From Burkholderia cenocepacia (lineage in GTDB: Bacteria; Pseudomonadota; Gammaproteobacteria; Burkholderiales; Burkholderiaceae), in assembly GCF_900446215.1 (NCBI RefSeq), contig NZ_UAQZ01000001.1, positions 1,488,001-1,552,000 of the forward strand: 64,000 nucleotides of DNA. Direction: 5' to 3'. The notes under the pieces were generated by a model that worked only from the letters and a program-made list of their open reading frames with translations, searched no databases and was not told the origin of the DNA. Of this stretch, positions 49,654 through 58,198 are shown in pieces. Numbering within the stretch: position 1 is the stretch's first letter; each line of letters opens with the position of its first letter. The translations under genes and the position numbers were made by a program.

Positions 49654-49775
49654 CCGGGCATCGAGCAACGGGGGCAGCCGCGGGGAGACCACCATCGCGC
49701 GCCACGCCGGGGGGCTTATCGAAGTTCGCACGGACACATAAGCCGAACAACGACTCTAATCGATCGACAACGACA

Positions 49776-50603
49776 ATGAAGACCAACCTTCTCCAACGTC
49801 TCACTCAAGGTGCGCTGATTGCAGCGCTTGGCGCGTCCGTCGCGGGTTGCGGCGGCGTGGTGACGCCCGGCGGGCAGAACGCCGGCGTGACGGGCGCCGC
49901 GGCTGGCGGCGCGAGCGCCGGCGCCGATTCGCAACTGCAGCGCTGCACGTCGCCGCTCGGCACGATCGCGGTCGACGACGGCCGCAATGCCGACTGGTGG
50001 GGCCCGTTCGGCAGCGCGACCAAGATGACCACGATCGACCCGCTGCTGCGCCTGGCGGTGCAGCAGTCGAACTGCTTCGTGATCACGTCGATCGGCAACC
50101 AGAAGAGCGACGCGCGCCTGTCGCGCATCACGCAGCTGCAGCGCAACTCGGGCGAATACCGCGCGGGCTCGAAGCAGCAGAAGGGCCAGCGTGTCGCGGC
50201 CGACTACTACATGGAGCCGCAGATCGTGATCAACGATTCGCCGATCGGCGGGATCGGCAGCATGATCGGCGGGCTGATCGGCAACAGCGCGGTGGCGGCG
50301 GTGGCGGGCCACCTGCAGACGAAGGCGTCGGTCGTGACGCTGACGCTGTTCGACGTGCGCTCGGCGGTGCAGATCGCGGCGTCGGAGGGCAGCTCGACGG
50401 CGACCAACTACGGCGCGGCGCTGGGTGGGTTCGGCGGCGGCGTGGGCGGCGCGCTGGCGGGCTTCTCGTCGACGCCGGAAGGCAAGGCGACGGTCGTCGC
50501 GTTCATCGATGCGTACAACAAGATGGTCGTCGCGCTGCGCAGCTACAAGGCGCAGGACGTCAAGGGCGGGCTGGGCCGCGGTGGCCAGCTGCAGGTCAAC
50601 TGA
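49776..50603 (+). CDS. CsgG-like outer-membrane lipoprotein
   Basis: A 275-aa lipoprotein with lipobox SVAGC (Cys at residue 25). The mature part matches the CsgG/curli-assembly superfamily. IAVDDGRNADWW and GPFGSATKMTTIDPLLRLAV lie in the N-terminal beta/alpha part, followed by the conserved SNCFVIT. ADYYMEPQIVINDSP and VVTLTLFDVRSAVQIAASEG are the strands before the pore region. Gly-rich helices follow (GGFGGGVGGALAGF) and AFIDAYNKMV closes. CsgG forms a nonameric secretion pore for amyloid subunits, but no csgA, csgB, csgE or csgF homologue is recognizable here. It could instead act like other CsgG-fold lipoproteins as a channel or enzyme activator. Confidence 0.8.
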   Translation: MKTNLLQRLTQGALIAALGASVAGCGGVVTPGGQNAGVTGAAAGGASAGADSQLQRCTSPLGTIAVDDGRNADWWGPFGSATKMTTIDPLLRLAVQQSNCFVITSIGNQKSDARLSRITQLQRNSGEYRAGSKQQKGQRVAADYYMEPQIVINDSPIGGIGSMIGGLIGNSAVAAVAGHLQTKASVVTLTLFDVRSAVQIAASEGSSTATNYGAALGGFGGGVGGALAGFSSTPEGKATVVAFIDAYNKMVVALRSYKAQDVKGGLGRGGQLQVN

Positions 50604-50734
50604 CGTCGCCGGGCCGGCGAGGGCCGCCGGCCGATTGCCTTGATTCCTGGTGTCCGATTCGTGAGGGGCGGTGCGTGCGGCACGATGCGCGCGTACCGGC
50701 TGCGTTCGTCCTGTTCGTTCGGAGGGTGATCCCG

Positions 50735-51742
50735 ATGAAAGCCGTTGCACTGATTGCATTGACCTGTCTGGCGCTGACCGCTTGCGGCGGTGGCGACGAC
50801 AATTCCTCGCCCGCGGCGTCCGGCGGGTCGGGCACGACCAACAACGGCGGCAGCGGCGGCACGGGCGGCACGGGTTCCGGCGGCAGCGGCGGTTCGGGTG
50901 GCTCGGGCGGCGTCACGCTGACGTGGCGCTACGAGGCGCAGCCTGTCGCGGCCGACAAGGCGAGCTTCCTGACGCTGATCAACAACGAAGGCGCGAAGGG
51001 CTATCGCTATCTGGGTGACTACTTCTACACTGCGGGCAATGGCGGAACGCAGTCGATCTTCGTGAACGATGGCACCGCGCAGACCTACACATACCAGTTG
51101 CAGACGGCACCGGCCGACATGACGTCCTTCGTTAATGCGGCCAACGCGCAGGGGGCGAGCGGCTACCGCTACGAAGGGCCGCTCACGTACGGCGATCTCT
51201 ATCGCAAGGATGGCGGTTCATCCGCCACCTACACGTACACGACGACTAGCCTGCCGGCCGATGCCAACGCGTTCCTCACGCAGGCGAACGGCCAGGGCCA
51301 GTCGGGCTACTGGTTGCTCGGCCCGTTGATGGTGGGCGCCGTGCAGGCGAACGTGTACATGAAGAATAACGCGTCGAACGCGACCTATACGTACGACGCG
51401 CTGGCGCCGACGTCGACCGTCAACGACTTCATTGCACAGGCCAACAGCGAAGGGGCGAAGGGTTATCGCGCGAAGGGCGGCATGGCATTCGGTACCGCGA
51501 TCTCGTGGATCTACGTGAAGGACCAGACGCAGTCGCCGACCTTCACGTACCAGTCGGCCGCGATCCAGTCGACCGGCGCGAGCTTCGTGCAGCAGGCCAA
51601 CACGTTCGGCGCGCAAGGAGGCGCCTATCTGAGCGATCTGGCTCTGGGCACCCCCACGCCGGTGATGGCATCGTTCTATTTCACGCCGAAGAACTGCACG
51701 GGCTTCCTGTGCACGACGCTAAATCCGCTCACGCAGAATTAG
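50735..51742 (+). CDS. Lipoprotein with five about-50-residue internal repeats
   Basis: A 335-aa lipoprotein with lipobox LTAC (Cys at residue 17) and a Gly/Ser-rich tether (about 29-60). Five repeats begin at about residues 64, 118, 166, 218 and 270. Their pattern is YxY, eleven residues, F/S-F-containing helix with QANxxGxxGY, then a G-x-x-x-G turn and aromatic strand. The repeats are diverged, so they are old. Function is not recognized; a repeated ligand-binding or adhesin-like surface structure is a guess. GGAGGG about 8 nt upstream of the ATG gives a strong start. Two Cys near the end (NCTGFLC) probably form a disulfide. It follows the CsgG-like gene by 131 bp. Confidence 0.8.
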   Translation: MKAVALIALTCLALTACGGGDDNSSPAASGGSGTTNNGGSGGTGGTGSGGSGGSGGSGGVTLTWRYEAQPVAADKASFLTLINNEGAKGYRYLGDYFYTAGNGGTQSIFVNDGTAQTYTYQLQTAPADMTSFVNAANAQGASGYRYEGPLTYGDLYRKDGGSSATYTYTTTSLPADANAFLTQANGQGQSGYWLLGPLMVGAVQANVYMKNNASNATYTYDALAPTSTVNDFIAQANSEGAKGYRAKGGMAFGTAISWIYVKDQTQSPTFTYQSAAIQSTGASFVQQANTFGAQGGAYLSDLALGTPTPVMASFYFTPKNCTGFLCTTLNPLTQN

Positions 51743-51941
51743 GCGGGCGCGTTGCCCGCTGCTGCATTGCGCGAGTCGTTGCAACTAGCACGATCCGAGT
51801 ACGTCGAATCGAGTGCCTCAGGTGCGCCACGTGATATGCGGCTGCATCTTTCGCCGCCGGCTTGCCGGCGGCATTTCAATTTATACGTGTGTCGGTTTGG
51901 GTACCGGGGCCGTTAAGTGCGAACTGTCTCGAAAAGCGACG

Positions 51942-52958
51942 TCACCCGTTGCGAAAAATCCCGTTATACGCACTCAACGCCGGCGCCCCGCCGAGATGCG
52001 CGTACAACACCTTCGACCCCGGCTCGAATTCCCCGAGCCGCACCTTGTCGATCATCCCGTGCATCGATTTCCCTTCATAAACGGGATCGGTCAGCATGCC
52101 TTCCAGCCGCGCGCACAGCCGAATCGCTTCCAGCGTGCCGTCGCTCGGCAGCCCATATTCCGGGCCGCCGTAACGCGTGTCGAGCACGACATCCCGTTCG
52201 ACGATATCGCGGCCGAGCCCGACCAGCTCGGCCGTATGCCGCGCGATGCGCGTGATCTGTTCGCGCGTCTGTTCCGGCTTCGCCGACGCATCGATGCCGA
52301 TCACGCGGTCCGCGCGCCCGTCGGCCGCGAAGCCGACGACCATCCCTGCCTGCGTGCTGCCCGTCACCGAGCAGACGACGACGTAATCGAACCTGAAGCC
52401 GAGCTCGGCTTCCTGCGCGCGCACTTCTTCCGCGAAGCCGACGAATCCGAGCCCGCCGAGCGGATGCTCGGAACAGCCGGCCGGAATCGGATACGGCTTG
52501 CCGCCCGCCTGTCGCACGCTCTCCATCGCTTCTTCCCAACTACGGCGAATGCCGATGTCGAAGCCGTCGGCGACGAGCCGCACGTCGGCGCCCATCATCC
52601 GCGACAACTGGATGTTGCCGACCCGGTCGTACACCGGATCTTCATAGTTGACCCAGTGCTCCTGCACGAGCACGCACTTCATCCCGAGATGCGCGGCGAC
52701 GGCCGCGACCTGGCGCGTCTGGTTCGACTGCACGCCGCCGATCGACACGAGCGTATCCGCGCCTTGAGCGAGCGCGTCGGGAACGAGATATTCGAGCTTG
52801 CGCGTCTTGTTGCCGCCGAATGCGAGGCCGCTGTTGCAGTCCTCGCGCTTTGCATACAGCTCGACCTTGCCGCCGAGATGCGCGCTCAGGCGCTTGAGCG
52901 GCTGGATGGGCGTCGGGCCGAACGTCAGCGGGTAACGGGGGAAGCGTTGCAGATTCAT
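51942..52958 (-). CDS. acdS: 1-aminocyclopropane-1-carboxylate (ACC) deaminase
   Basis: PLP enzyme that opens ACC, the ethylene precursor of plants, to 2-oxobutanoate and ammonia. The 338-aa protein has PLP Lys51 in GGNKTRK and Glu295 and Leu322 (in VYEGKS and AHLGGAP), the residues that separate true ACC deaminase from D-cysteine desulfhydrase. The [10 protein letters not shown] loop binds the PLP phosphate. The ATG at 52958 begins [10 protein letters not shown], as in known AcdS. It is divergent from an Lrp-family gene, the known acdR arrangement, and is expected to be ACC-inducible. Confidence 0.97.
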   Translation of the reverse strand: MNLQRFPRYPLTFGPTPIQPLKRLSAHLGGKVELYAKREDCNSGLAFGGNKTRKLEYLVPDALAQGADTLVSIGGVQSNQTRQVAAVAAHLGMKCVLVQEHWVNYEDPVYDRVGNIQLSRMMGADVRLVADGFDIGIRRSWEEAMESVRQAGGKPYPIPAGCSEHPLGGLGFVGFAEEVRAQEAELGFRFDYVVVCSVTGSTQAGMVVGFAADGRADRVIGIDASAKPEQTREQITRIARHTAELVGLGRDIVERDVVLDTRYGGPEYGLPSDGTLEAIRLCARLEGMLTDPVYEGKSMHGMIDKVRLGEFEPGSKVLYAHLGGAPALSAYNGIFRNG

Positions 52959-53152
52959 CGGCGGGGCTCCGGAACAAGGACGAGGCGGAAATCGGATCGT
53001 TCGGGCGCGGCCGGCAGGCCGTGCTCCGATGACGAAAATGATAGGCGGAAGCACGGGAAATGAGCTTGCGAAATCAATTGCGGCAACCTACGTTATCGAC
53101 GATATGAGCGGAAGATAAACAATTTCAATTCGTCTAAAACGAGGTTTGCACA

Positions 53153-53653
53153 ATGAAATTAGATCGAAGCAGTGCATCGCCGGCCGACGCCGCACCGGCG
53201 CTCGACCGGATCGACCGCGCGATCCTGCGGCAATTGCAGCAGGACGCGTCGATCTCGAACGTGAGCCTCGCGGCGAAAGTGAAGCTGAGCGCGCCGGCGT
53301 GCCTAAGGCGCGTCGAGCGGCTGAAGGAAATGGGGCTGATTCGCGGCATCGTCGCGTTGCTCGACCCGAAGCCGCTCGGCGCCGGGATGCTGGTCGTGAT
53401 CGGCTTCGTGCTCGATCGCTCGACGCCGGAAACGTTCGCCGCGTTCGAGAAGGCCGCGCAGAATGTGTTGGGGTGCGTCGAGTGCCATGTCGTGACCGGC
53501 GAGTTCGACTATTTCATGCTCGTGCGCACGCGCGACAACGACAGCTTCAATCGGCTGCACGCGGAACAACTGCTGTACCTGCCGGGCGTACGGCAGGTGC
53601 GTTCGTTCATGGTGCTCAAGGAGATCCTGTCGACCCATGCGTTGCCGCTGTAG
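53153..53653 (+). CDS. acdR: Lrp-family regulator of acdS
   Basis: A 166-aa Lrp/AsnC regulator. The HTH covers [20 protein letters not shown] and [19 protein letters not shown]. The RAM domain has [20 protein letters not shown] and [10 protein letters not shown]. It is divergent from acdS across 194 bp that include the AT-rich stretch ACAATTTCAATTCGTC, where the operator should lie. In studied systems AcdR needs ACC plus AcdB for activation; no acdB is visible here. GAGG is about 9 nt before the ATG. Confidence 0.92.
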   Translation: MKLDRSSASPADAAPALDRIDRAILRQLQQDASISNVSLAAKVKLSAPACLRRVERLKEMGLIRGIVALLDPKPLGAGMLVVIGFVLDRSTPETFAAFEKAAQNVLGCVECHVVTGEFDYFMLVRTRDNDSFNRLHAEQLLYLPGVRQVRSFMVLKEILSTHALPL

Positions 53654-53799
53654 CGCGGCGGGACGGCCGGTTTCGCGTCGGTCGGCCGCGCGGAACGAAT
53701 CGCGATTGCACCGTTCATACGTCAGTTCGCGTCCTTGACTATCATGCGCCGATGCAGGGCAGTGGCTGCATGTCGCGACAACCCAACTGTGAGGGCATC

Positions 53800-55521
53800 A
53801 TGGCAAGACAGACGATGGCGGAATACCTGGCGAAGACGCTCGCGGCAGCGGGCGTCGAGCGCATCTGGGGCGTGACGGGCGACAGCCTGAACGGCCTGTC
53901 GTTCAGCCTGAGCCAGCTCGGCTCGATCCGCTGGATGCACACGCGGCACGAGGAAAGCGCGGCGTTCGCGGCCGGGGCCGACGCCGCGTCGACCGGGCGG
54001 CTCGCGGTGTGCGCGGGCAGTTGCGGCCCAGGCAACCTGCACCTGATCAACGGGCTGTACGACTGCCACCGCAATCACCAGCCGGTGCTCGCGATCGCCG
54101 CGCACATCCCGTCCACCGAGATCGGTCTCGGCTATTTCCAGGAAACCCATCCGCAGGAGCTGTTCCGCGAATGCAGCCACTTCGCCGAACTCGTGACGAA
54201 CGCGTCGCAGTTCCCGCGCGTGCTGGCGCGCGCGATGCGCACCGCGATCGACGAGCGCGGCGTGGCGGTGATCGTGCTGCCGGGCGACATCGCGCTCGGC
54301 GACGGCCCCGACGAAGCGCCCGCGTGGAGCGACGCGGCGCCGCCGGCGATCCTGCCGGCCGATGCCGACCTCGACCGGCTCGCGGCGCTGCTCAACGGGT
54401 CGGACGCGGTCACGCTGCTGTGCGGCAGCGGCACGCAGGGCGCGCACGACGAGGTGGTCGCGCTGGCCGACACGCTCGGCGCGCCGGTCGTGCATGCGCT
54501 GCGCGGCAAGCAGTTCGTCGAATGGGACAACCCGTTCGACGTCGGGATGACGGGGCTGATCGGTTTCAGTTCCGGCTATCACGCGATGGAGTCGTGCGAC
54601 ACGTTGCTGATGCTCGGCACGGATTTCCCGTACCGGCCGTTCTATCCGGCTCACGCGAAGATCGCGCAGATCGACTGGAAGGGCTCGCAGCTCGGTCATC
54701 GCGCGCCGCTCGCGCTCGGGCTGGTGGGCACCGTGAAGGAAACGATCGCGGCGCTGCTGCCGCGGCTCACGCGCAAGACGCAGCGGCGCTTCCTCGAGAA
54801 TGCGCTGAAGCACTACGCGGCCGCGCGCAAGGGGCTCGACGATCTCGCGGTGGCCGAGCCGCCGGGCCGCGCGATCCATCCGCAGTACCTGACGAAGATC
54901 ATCGACGAAGTCGCGGCCGACGATGCGATCTTCACGGCCGACGTCGGCACGCCGACGCTTTGGGCGGCGCGCTACCTGACGATGAACGGCAAGCGGCAAC
55001 TGCACGGCTCGTTCAACCACGGGTCGATGGCGAATGCGATGCCGCAGGCGCTCGGTGCGCAAGGTGCGCATCCGGGGCGGCAGGTCGTGTCGCTGTCGGG
55101 CGACGGCGGGCTGTCGATGCTGCTCGGCGATCTGCTGAGCGCGCGCCAGCTCAAGCTGCCGATCAAGATCGTCGTGTACAACAACAGCCTGCTCGGCTTC
55201 GTGTCGATGGAGCTGAAGGCGGCCGGCTATCTCGACACGAACGTCGACCTGAGCCCGACCGACTTCGCGGCGATCGCGAAGGGCGCCGGCATCTTCAGCG
55301 TGCGCGTCGAGCATTCGGAGAACGTCGAACACGCATTGCGCACCGCGTTCGAGCATGACGGGCCGGCGGTGGTCGACGTCGTCACGTCGAAGTACGAGCT
55401 CGCGATGCCGCCGAAGATCGAGCTCGCGCATGCGAAGGGCTTCAGCCTATTCATGCTGCGCGCGATTCTCAGCGGGCGCGGCGACGAGATCGTCGAACTG
55501 GCGAGAACCAACTTGCGGTGA
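53800..55521 (+). CDS. poxB: Pyruvate dehydrogenase (quinone), PoxB
   Basis: A 573-aa ThDP- and FAD-dependent enzyme that oxidizes pyruvate to acetate and CO2 and passes electrons to ubiquinone at the inner membrane. The catalytic Glu is in [15 protein letters not shown] region: [17 protein letters not shown]. The ThDP motif is [17 protein letters not shown] ending KIVVYNNS. The C-terminal amphipathic segment is diverged but of normal length. The ATG at 53800 ([12 protein letters not shown]) matches the family start; GAGGG is 5 nt upstream. An upstream extension to 53146 is shadow sequence of acdR. Confidence 0.93.
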   Translation: MARQTMAEYLAKTLAAAGVERIWGVTGDSLNGLSFSLSQLGSIRWMHTRHEESAAFAAGADAASTGRLAVCAGSCGPGNLHLINGLYDCHRNHQPVLAIAAHIPSTEIGLGYFQETHPQELFRECSHFAELVTNASQFPRVLARAMRTAIDERGVAVIVLPGDIALGDGPDEAPAWSDAAPPAILPADADLDRLAALLNGSDAVTLLCGSGTQGAHDEVVALADTLGAPVVHALRGKQFVEWDNPFDVGMTGLIGFSSGYHAMESCDTLLMLGTDFPYRPFYPAHAKIAQIDWKGSQLGHRAPLALGLVGTVKETIAALLPRLTRKTQRRFLENALKHYAAARKGLDDLAVAEPPGRAIHPQYLTKIIDEVAADDAIFTADVGTPTLWAARYLTMNGKRQLHGSFNHGSMANAMPQALGAQGAHPGRQVVSLSGDGGLSMLLGDLLSARQLKLPIKIVVYNNSLLGFVSMELKAAGYLDTNVDLSPTDFAAIAKGAGIFSVRVEHSENVEHALRTAFEHDGPAVVDVVTSKYELAMPPKIELAHAKGFSLFMLRAILSGRGDEIVELARTNLR

Positions 55522-55623
55522 CGGTATATCGCGCGTCGTGCGGCGAGCGTGACGCGCGGTTCGCAGGCGGGGCTGTACCGCCCACTTGCGCACGGTTTCG
55601 ATGAACGGCGGGAACAACGATAT

Positions 55624-55656
55624 GGCGGCCGAAATGCTGACCCCATTTCGGCCGCC
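55624..55656. repeat. Perfect 13-bp stem-loop between poxB and the methyltransferase operon
   Basis: GGCGGCCGAAATG and CATTTCGGCCGCC flank a 7-nt loop CTGACCC; two further pairs, one G-T, extend the stem to 15 bp. It lies 103 bp past the poxB stop with no T-run. It could be a Rho-assisted terminator, an mRNA 3' end or an operator. Confidence 0.8.
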
Positions 55657-55816
55657 GTACCCATGAGGACCGCACTCGCGCCGCGATCGACACGGCGCTG
55701 CGGCAGGCCCGGTTGGTCGATGCGCGTTATCCCGCGCACTCGCGGCAGCGCATCGATGAGGGATCGGCAATCGACGGCCGATCCGGCACGAATTGGTCAG
55801 GAGAATCAGGGTCAAT

Positions 55817-55850
55817 CTTCACGTCGTCTTAAGTTTGCGTTTCCTAGAAT
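55817..55850 (+). promoter_or_regulatory. Promoter with PmrA/QseB-like direct repeat
   Basis: CTTCAC-N5-CTTAAG (55817-55833) resembles the CTTAAN-N5-CTTAAN box of PmrA/QseB-type OmpR-family regulators. It is followed 11 nt later by TAGAAT (55845-55850) as a -10, the spacing used by such activators. It drives the leader peptide and methyltransferase. Matching is partial in the first half-site. Confidence 0.45.
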
Positions 55851-55902
55851 CGATTGATCGTCGCGTGTCCCGCGGCGGACCGATTCGCCCAGGAGGATGC
55901 GC

Positions 55903-55992
55903 ATGAACCTTGCCCGTGTCGCCGTAGCCCTGTCCCGCGCAGTCATCGGCCTGTCGCCGCCGCGCGCGCATGCGCCGGAGGCGTGCCTATGA
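55903..55992 (+). CDS. 29-aa leader peptide coupled to the methyltransferase
   Basis: ATG at 55903 behind AGGAGG (55891-55896) opens a 29-codon frame: MNLARVAVALSRAVIGLSPP, then nine residues ending EACL. The stop overlaps the next ATG as ATGA. The perfect Shine-Dalgarno and exact coupling mean it is very likely translated. It may set expression of the downstream gene or be a small hydrophobic envelope peptide with a short amphipathic helix. It has no match I can recognise. Confidence 0.65.
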   Translation: MNLARVAVALSRAVIGLSPPRAHAPEACL

Positions 55993-56579
55993 CGTGGCCC
56001 AATGCGTGGCGTGTCTCGGCACTGTTCGTGCGCGAGTGGGTCGGCCGGCCGGCCGCGGTCGGCGCGTTGTGCCCGAGTTCGCGGCATCTGGCGCGCGAGA
56101 TGGCCGACGCGGTGCCGGATGGCGACGGGCTGGTCGTCGAACTCGGCGGCGGCACCGGCGCGATCACCGCGGCGCTGCTGGAACGCGGCGTCGCGCCCCG
56201 GCGCCTCGTCGTCGTCGAACGCTCGCCGGCGTTCGTGCAGCATCTGCGACGGCGCTTTCCCGGTATCTCGATCGTGTCGGGCGACGCACGGCAGCTCGAG
56301 CGGTTGCTGCCGCCGGGCGCGACGGTCGACGCGATCGTGTCGTGCCTGCCGCTGCGCACGCTGCGCCGTGAAGCCGTGGCGGCGATCGTCGGTCAATGCC
56401 ATCGCGTGCTGTCGGCCGACGGCGTGATGATTCAATTCACCTACGACCTGCGCCCGCCAGGCCGTCATCCGCTCGGCGACTCGGCATTCGTTGCCAGCGG
56501 CAGCCGGATCGTCTGGGCCAATCTTCCACCTGCACGAATCGTCACCGTGCGCTGCGCCGCCGCCGCATACGCCGGCTGA
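55989..56579 (+). CDS. Phospholipid N-methyltransferase-like protein (PmtA group)
   Basis: A 196-aa class I SAM methyltransferase. SAM motif I is LVVELGGGTGAITAALL (about residues 40-56), motif II acidic RLVVVERSPAF, then ISIVSGDARQL and the PmtA-like VDAIVSCLPLRTLRREAVAA. The N-terminus FVREWVGRPAAVGALCPSSR is the amphipathic membrane-binding start of PmtA/RsmA-like small enzymes. It would methylate phosphatidylethanolamine, changing membrane charge. The ATG overlaps the leader-peptide stop (ATGA), and GGAGG 6 nt upstream also supports it. Alternative: other small lipid or rRNA methyltransferase. Confidence 0.8.
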   Translation: MTWPNAWRVSALFVREWVGRPAAVGALCPSSRHLAREMADAVPDGDGLVVELGGGTGAITAALLERGVAPRRLVVVERSPAFVQHLRRRFPGISIVSGDARQLERLLPPGATVDAIVSCLPLRTLRREAVAAIVGQCHRVLSADGVMIQFTYDLRPPGRHPLGDSAFVASGSRIVWANLPPARIVTVRCAAAAYAG

Positions 56580-56732
56580 GCCCGGTCGCGCGGGGCGCCC
56601 GGACGCGGCGCCTCGTTCCATCCTTTCATCAGCCATACCGATCCTTCCAGTTTCCATTCATCTTGCCGTCACATCGGCTTCCTACCATCGCCTTTCATTT
56701 CGAAAGCATCAACGGCGGGGGAGATCGGCAAC

Positions 56733-58166
56733 ATGAATCGAATCAAAATGGCGGCGCTGCTGTGTGCCGGCGCCTTTGCGCTGGCCGGATGCGGCAGCGA
56801 CGACGGCCCGACCAGCTCGACACCCGCCCCGGTGAAGACGGCGGCGCGCAACGTGATCTTTTTCCTCGGCGACGGGATGGGGATGACGACGCTGACGGCG
56901 GCACGCATCTACGGCGTCGGTGAAGACGGCGCGCTGACGATCGATACGTTGCCGGAATCCGCGTTCGTGAAGACCTATTCGAACGATGCGCAGGTGACGG
57001 ACAGCGCGCCGTCGATGTCGGCGTACATGACCGGGGTCAAGACCAACAACGAAGTGATCTCGATGTCGCCCGACACGAAGGCGATCGAGCCGAGCGCGGG
57101 CCTCACCGGCAACTGCGGCGCGAACAACGGCAAGTCGGTGTCGACGCTGCTCGAAATCGCGAAGGCGAACGGGATGGCGACCGGCGTCGTGACGACCACG
57201 CGCGTCACGCACGCGACGCCCGCCGCGACGTATGCGCACGTGTGCCACCGCGATGCCGAGAACGACATCGCCGCGCAGCTCGTGCCGGGCGGCGCGGGCT
57301 ACAACGGCGCGCTGGGCGACGGCGTCGACGTCGTGCTCGGCGGCGGCGCGCAATTCTTCGTGCCGAAGGACGGCGGCGGCAAGCGCACCGATGGCCGCAA
57401 CCTGGTCAACGAACTGAAGGCGAAAGGCTACGCGTTCGCGCAGAACCGCGACGACCTGCTGGCCGCCGATGCGACGAAGCGCGGCAAGCTGGTCGGCCTG
57501 TTCGCGTCGAGCCACATGAGCTACGACCTCGATCGCGGCGCGACCAGGGAGCCTAGCCTCGCCGACATGGCCACGCGTGCGCTCGACGTGCTGCAGGCCA
57601 ACCCGAACGGCTATTTCCTGATGGTCGAGGGCGGCCGGATCGATCACGCGCTGCACGACACCAATGCGAAGCGCGCGCTGCAGGACACGATCGCGTTCGA
57701 CAACGCGATCAAGGCGACGCTCGACAAGGTCCGCAAGACCGATCCCGACCTGACGAACACGCTGATCGTCGTCACGGCCGATCACGATCACACGCTGGTG
57801 CTGAACGGCTATGCGGCGCGCACCGGCAAGACGGAAGCGGGCAAGCCCGGCGTGCTGGGCGTGCTGCGCAGCTACCAGACGGGCGCGATCGCGAAGGACG
57901 CGGACGGCGCGCCGTACACGATCATCGGCTTCGGCAACGGCGAGAACCGCGTGCAGGGCAGCCGCGCGGGCACCGCGCTGACCGATGCGGTGACGGGCGC
58001 CGACGACTATCGCCAGGAGGCGGTCGTGCGAATGGACAAGGGCAACGAGACGCACGGCGGCACCGATGTGTTCCTCGGTGCGATCGGTCGCGGCGCGGAT
58101 GCGTTCCACGGCGTGATCGAGAACAACAGGGTCTTCGAGCTGGTGCGCAACGCGGTGCAGCTTTGA
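56733..58166 (+). CDS. Alkaline phosphatase lipoprotein (PhoA family) 1
   Basis: A 477-aa alkaline phosphatase, probably a lipoprotein: lipobox ALAGC (Cys at residue 20). The mature enzyme starts NVIFFLGDGMGMTTLTAAR with the first metal Asp. The Ser nucleophile lies in QVTDSAPSMSAYMTGVKT. Further metal ligands are in MVEGGRIDHALHD, VTADHDHT and GNETHGGTD. It releases phosphate from organic esters in the periplasm or at the outer membrane. A second alkaline phosphatase gene starts 33 bp past its stop, so the genes form an operon. Pho-box-like promoter sequence was not identified in the 153-bp upstream gap. Confidence 0.93.
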   Translation: MNRIKMAALLCAGAFALAGCGSDDGPTSSTPAPVKTAARNVIFFLGDGMGMTTLTAARIYGVGEDGALTIDTLPESAFVKTYSNDAQVTDSAPSMSAYMTGVKTNNEVISMSPDTKAIEPSAGLTGNCGANNGKSVSTLLEIAKANGMATGVVTTTRVTHATPAATYAHVCHRDAENDIAAQLVPGGAGYNGALGDGVDVVLGGGAQFFVPKDGGGKRTDGRNLVNELKAKGYAFAQNRDDLLAADATKRGKLVGLFASSHMSYDLDRGATREPSLADMATRALDVLQANPNGYFLMVEGGRIDHALHDTNAKRALQDTIAFDNAIKATLDKVRKTDPDLTNTLIVVTADHDHTLVLNGYAARTGKTEAGKPGVLGVLRSYQTGAIAKDADGAPYTIIGFGNGENRVQGSRAGTALTDAVTGADDYRQEAVVRMDKGNETHGGTDVFLGAIGRGADAFHGVIENNRVFELVRNAVQL

Positions 58167-58198
58167 GCGCCGACAACACGGGTACAGGGGAATACAGG

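Larger units (their letters stand above)
55522..55902. other. Intergenic region between poxB and the leader peptide
   Basis: No gene in this 381-bp region; the short frames present lack start signals and family similarity. It contains a strong hairpin (55624-55656) and the promoter region of the following operon (55817-55850). Confidence 0.6.
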
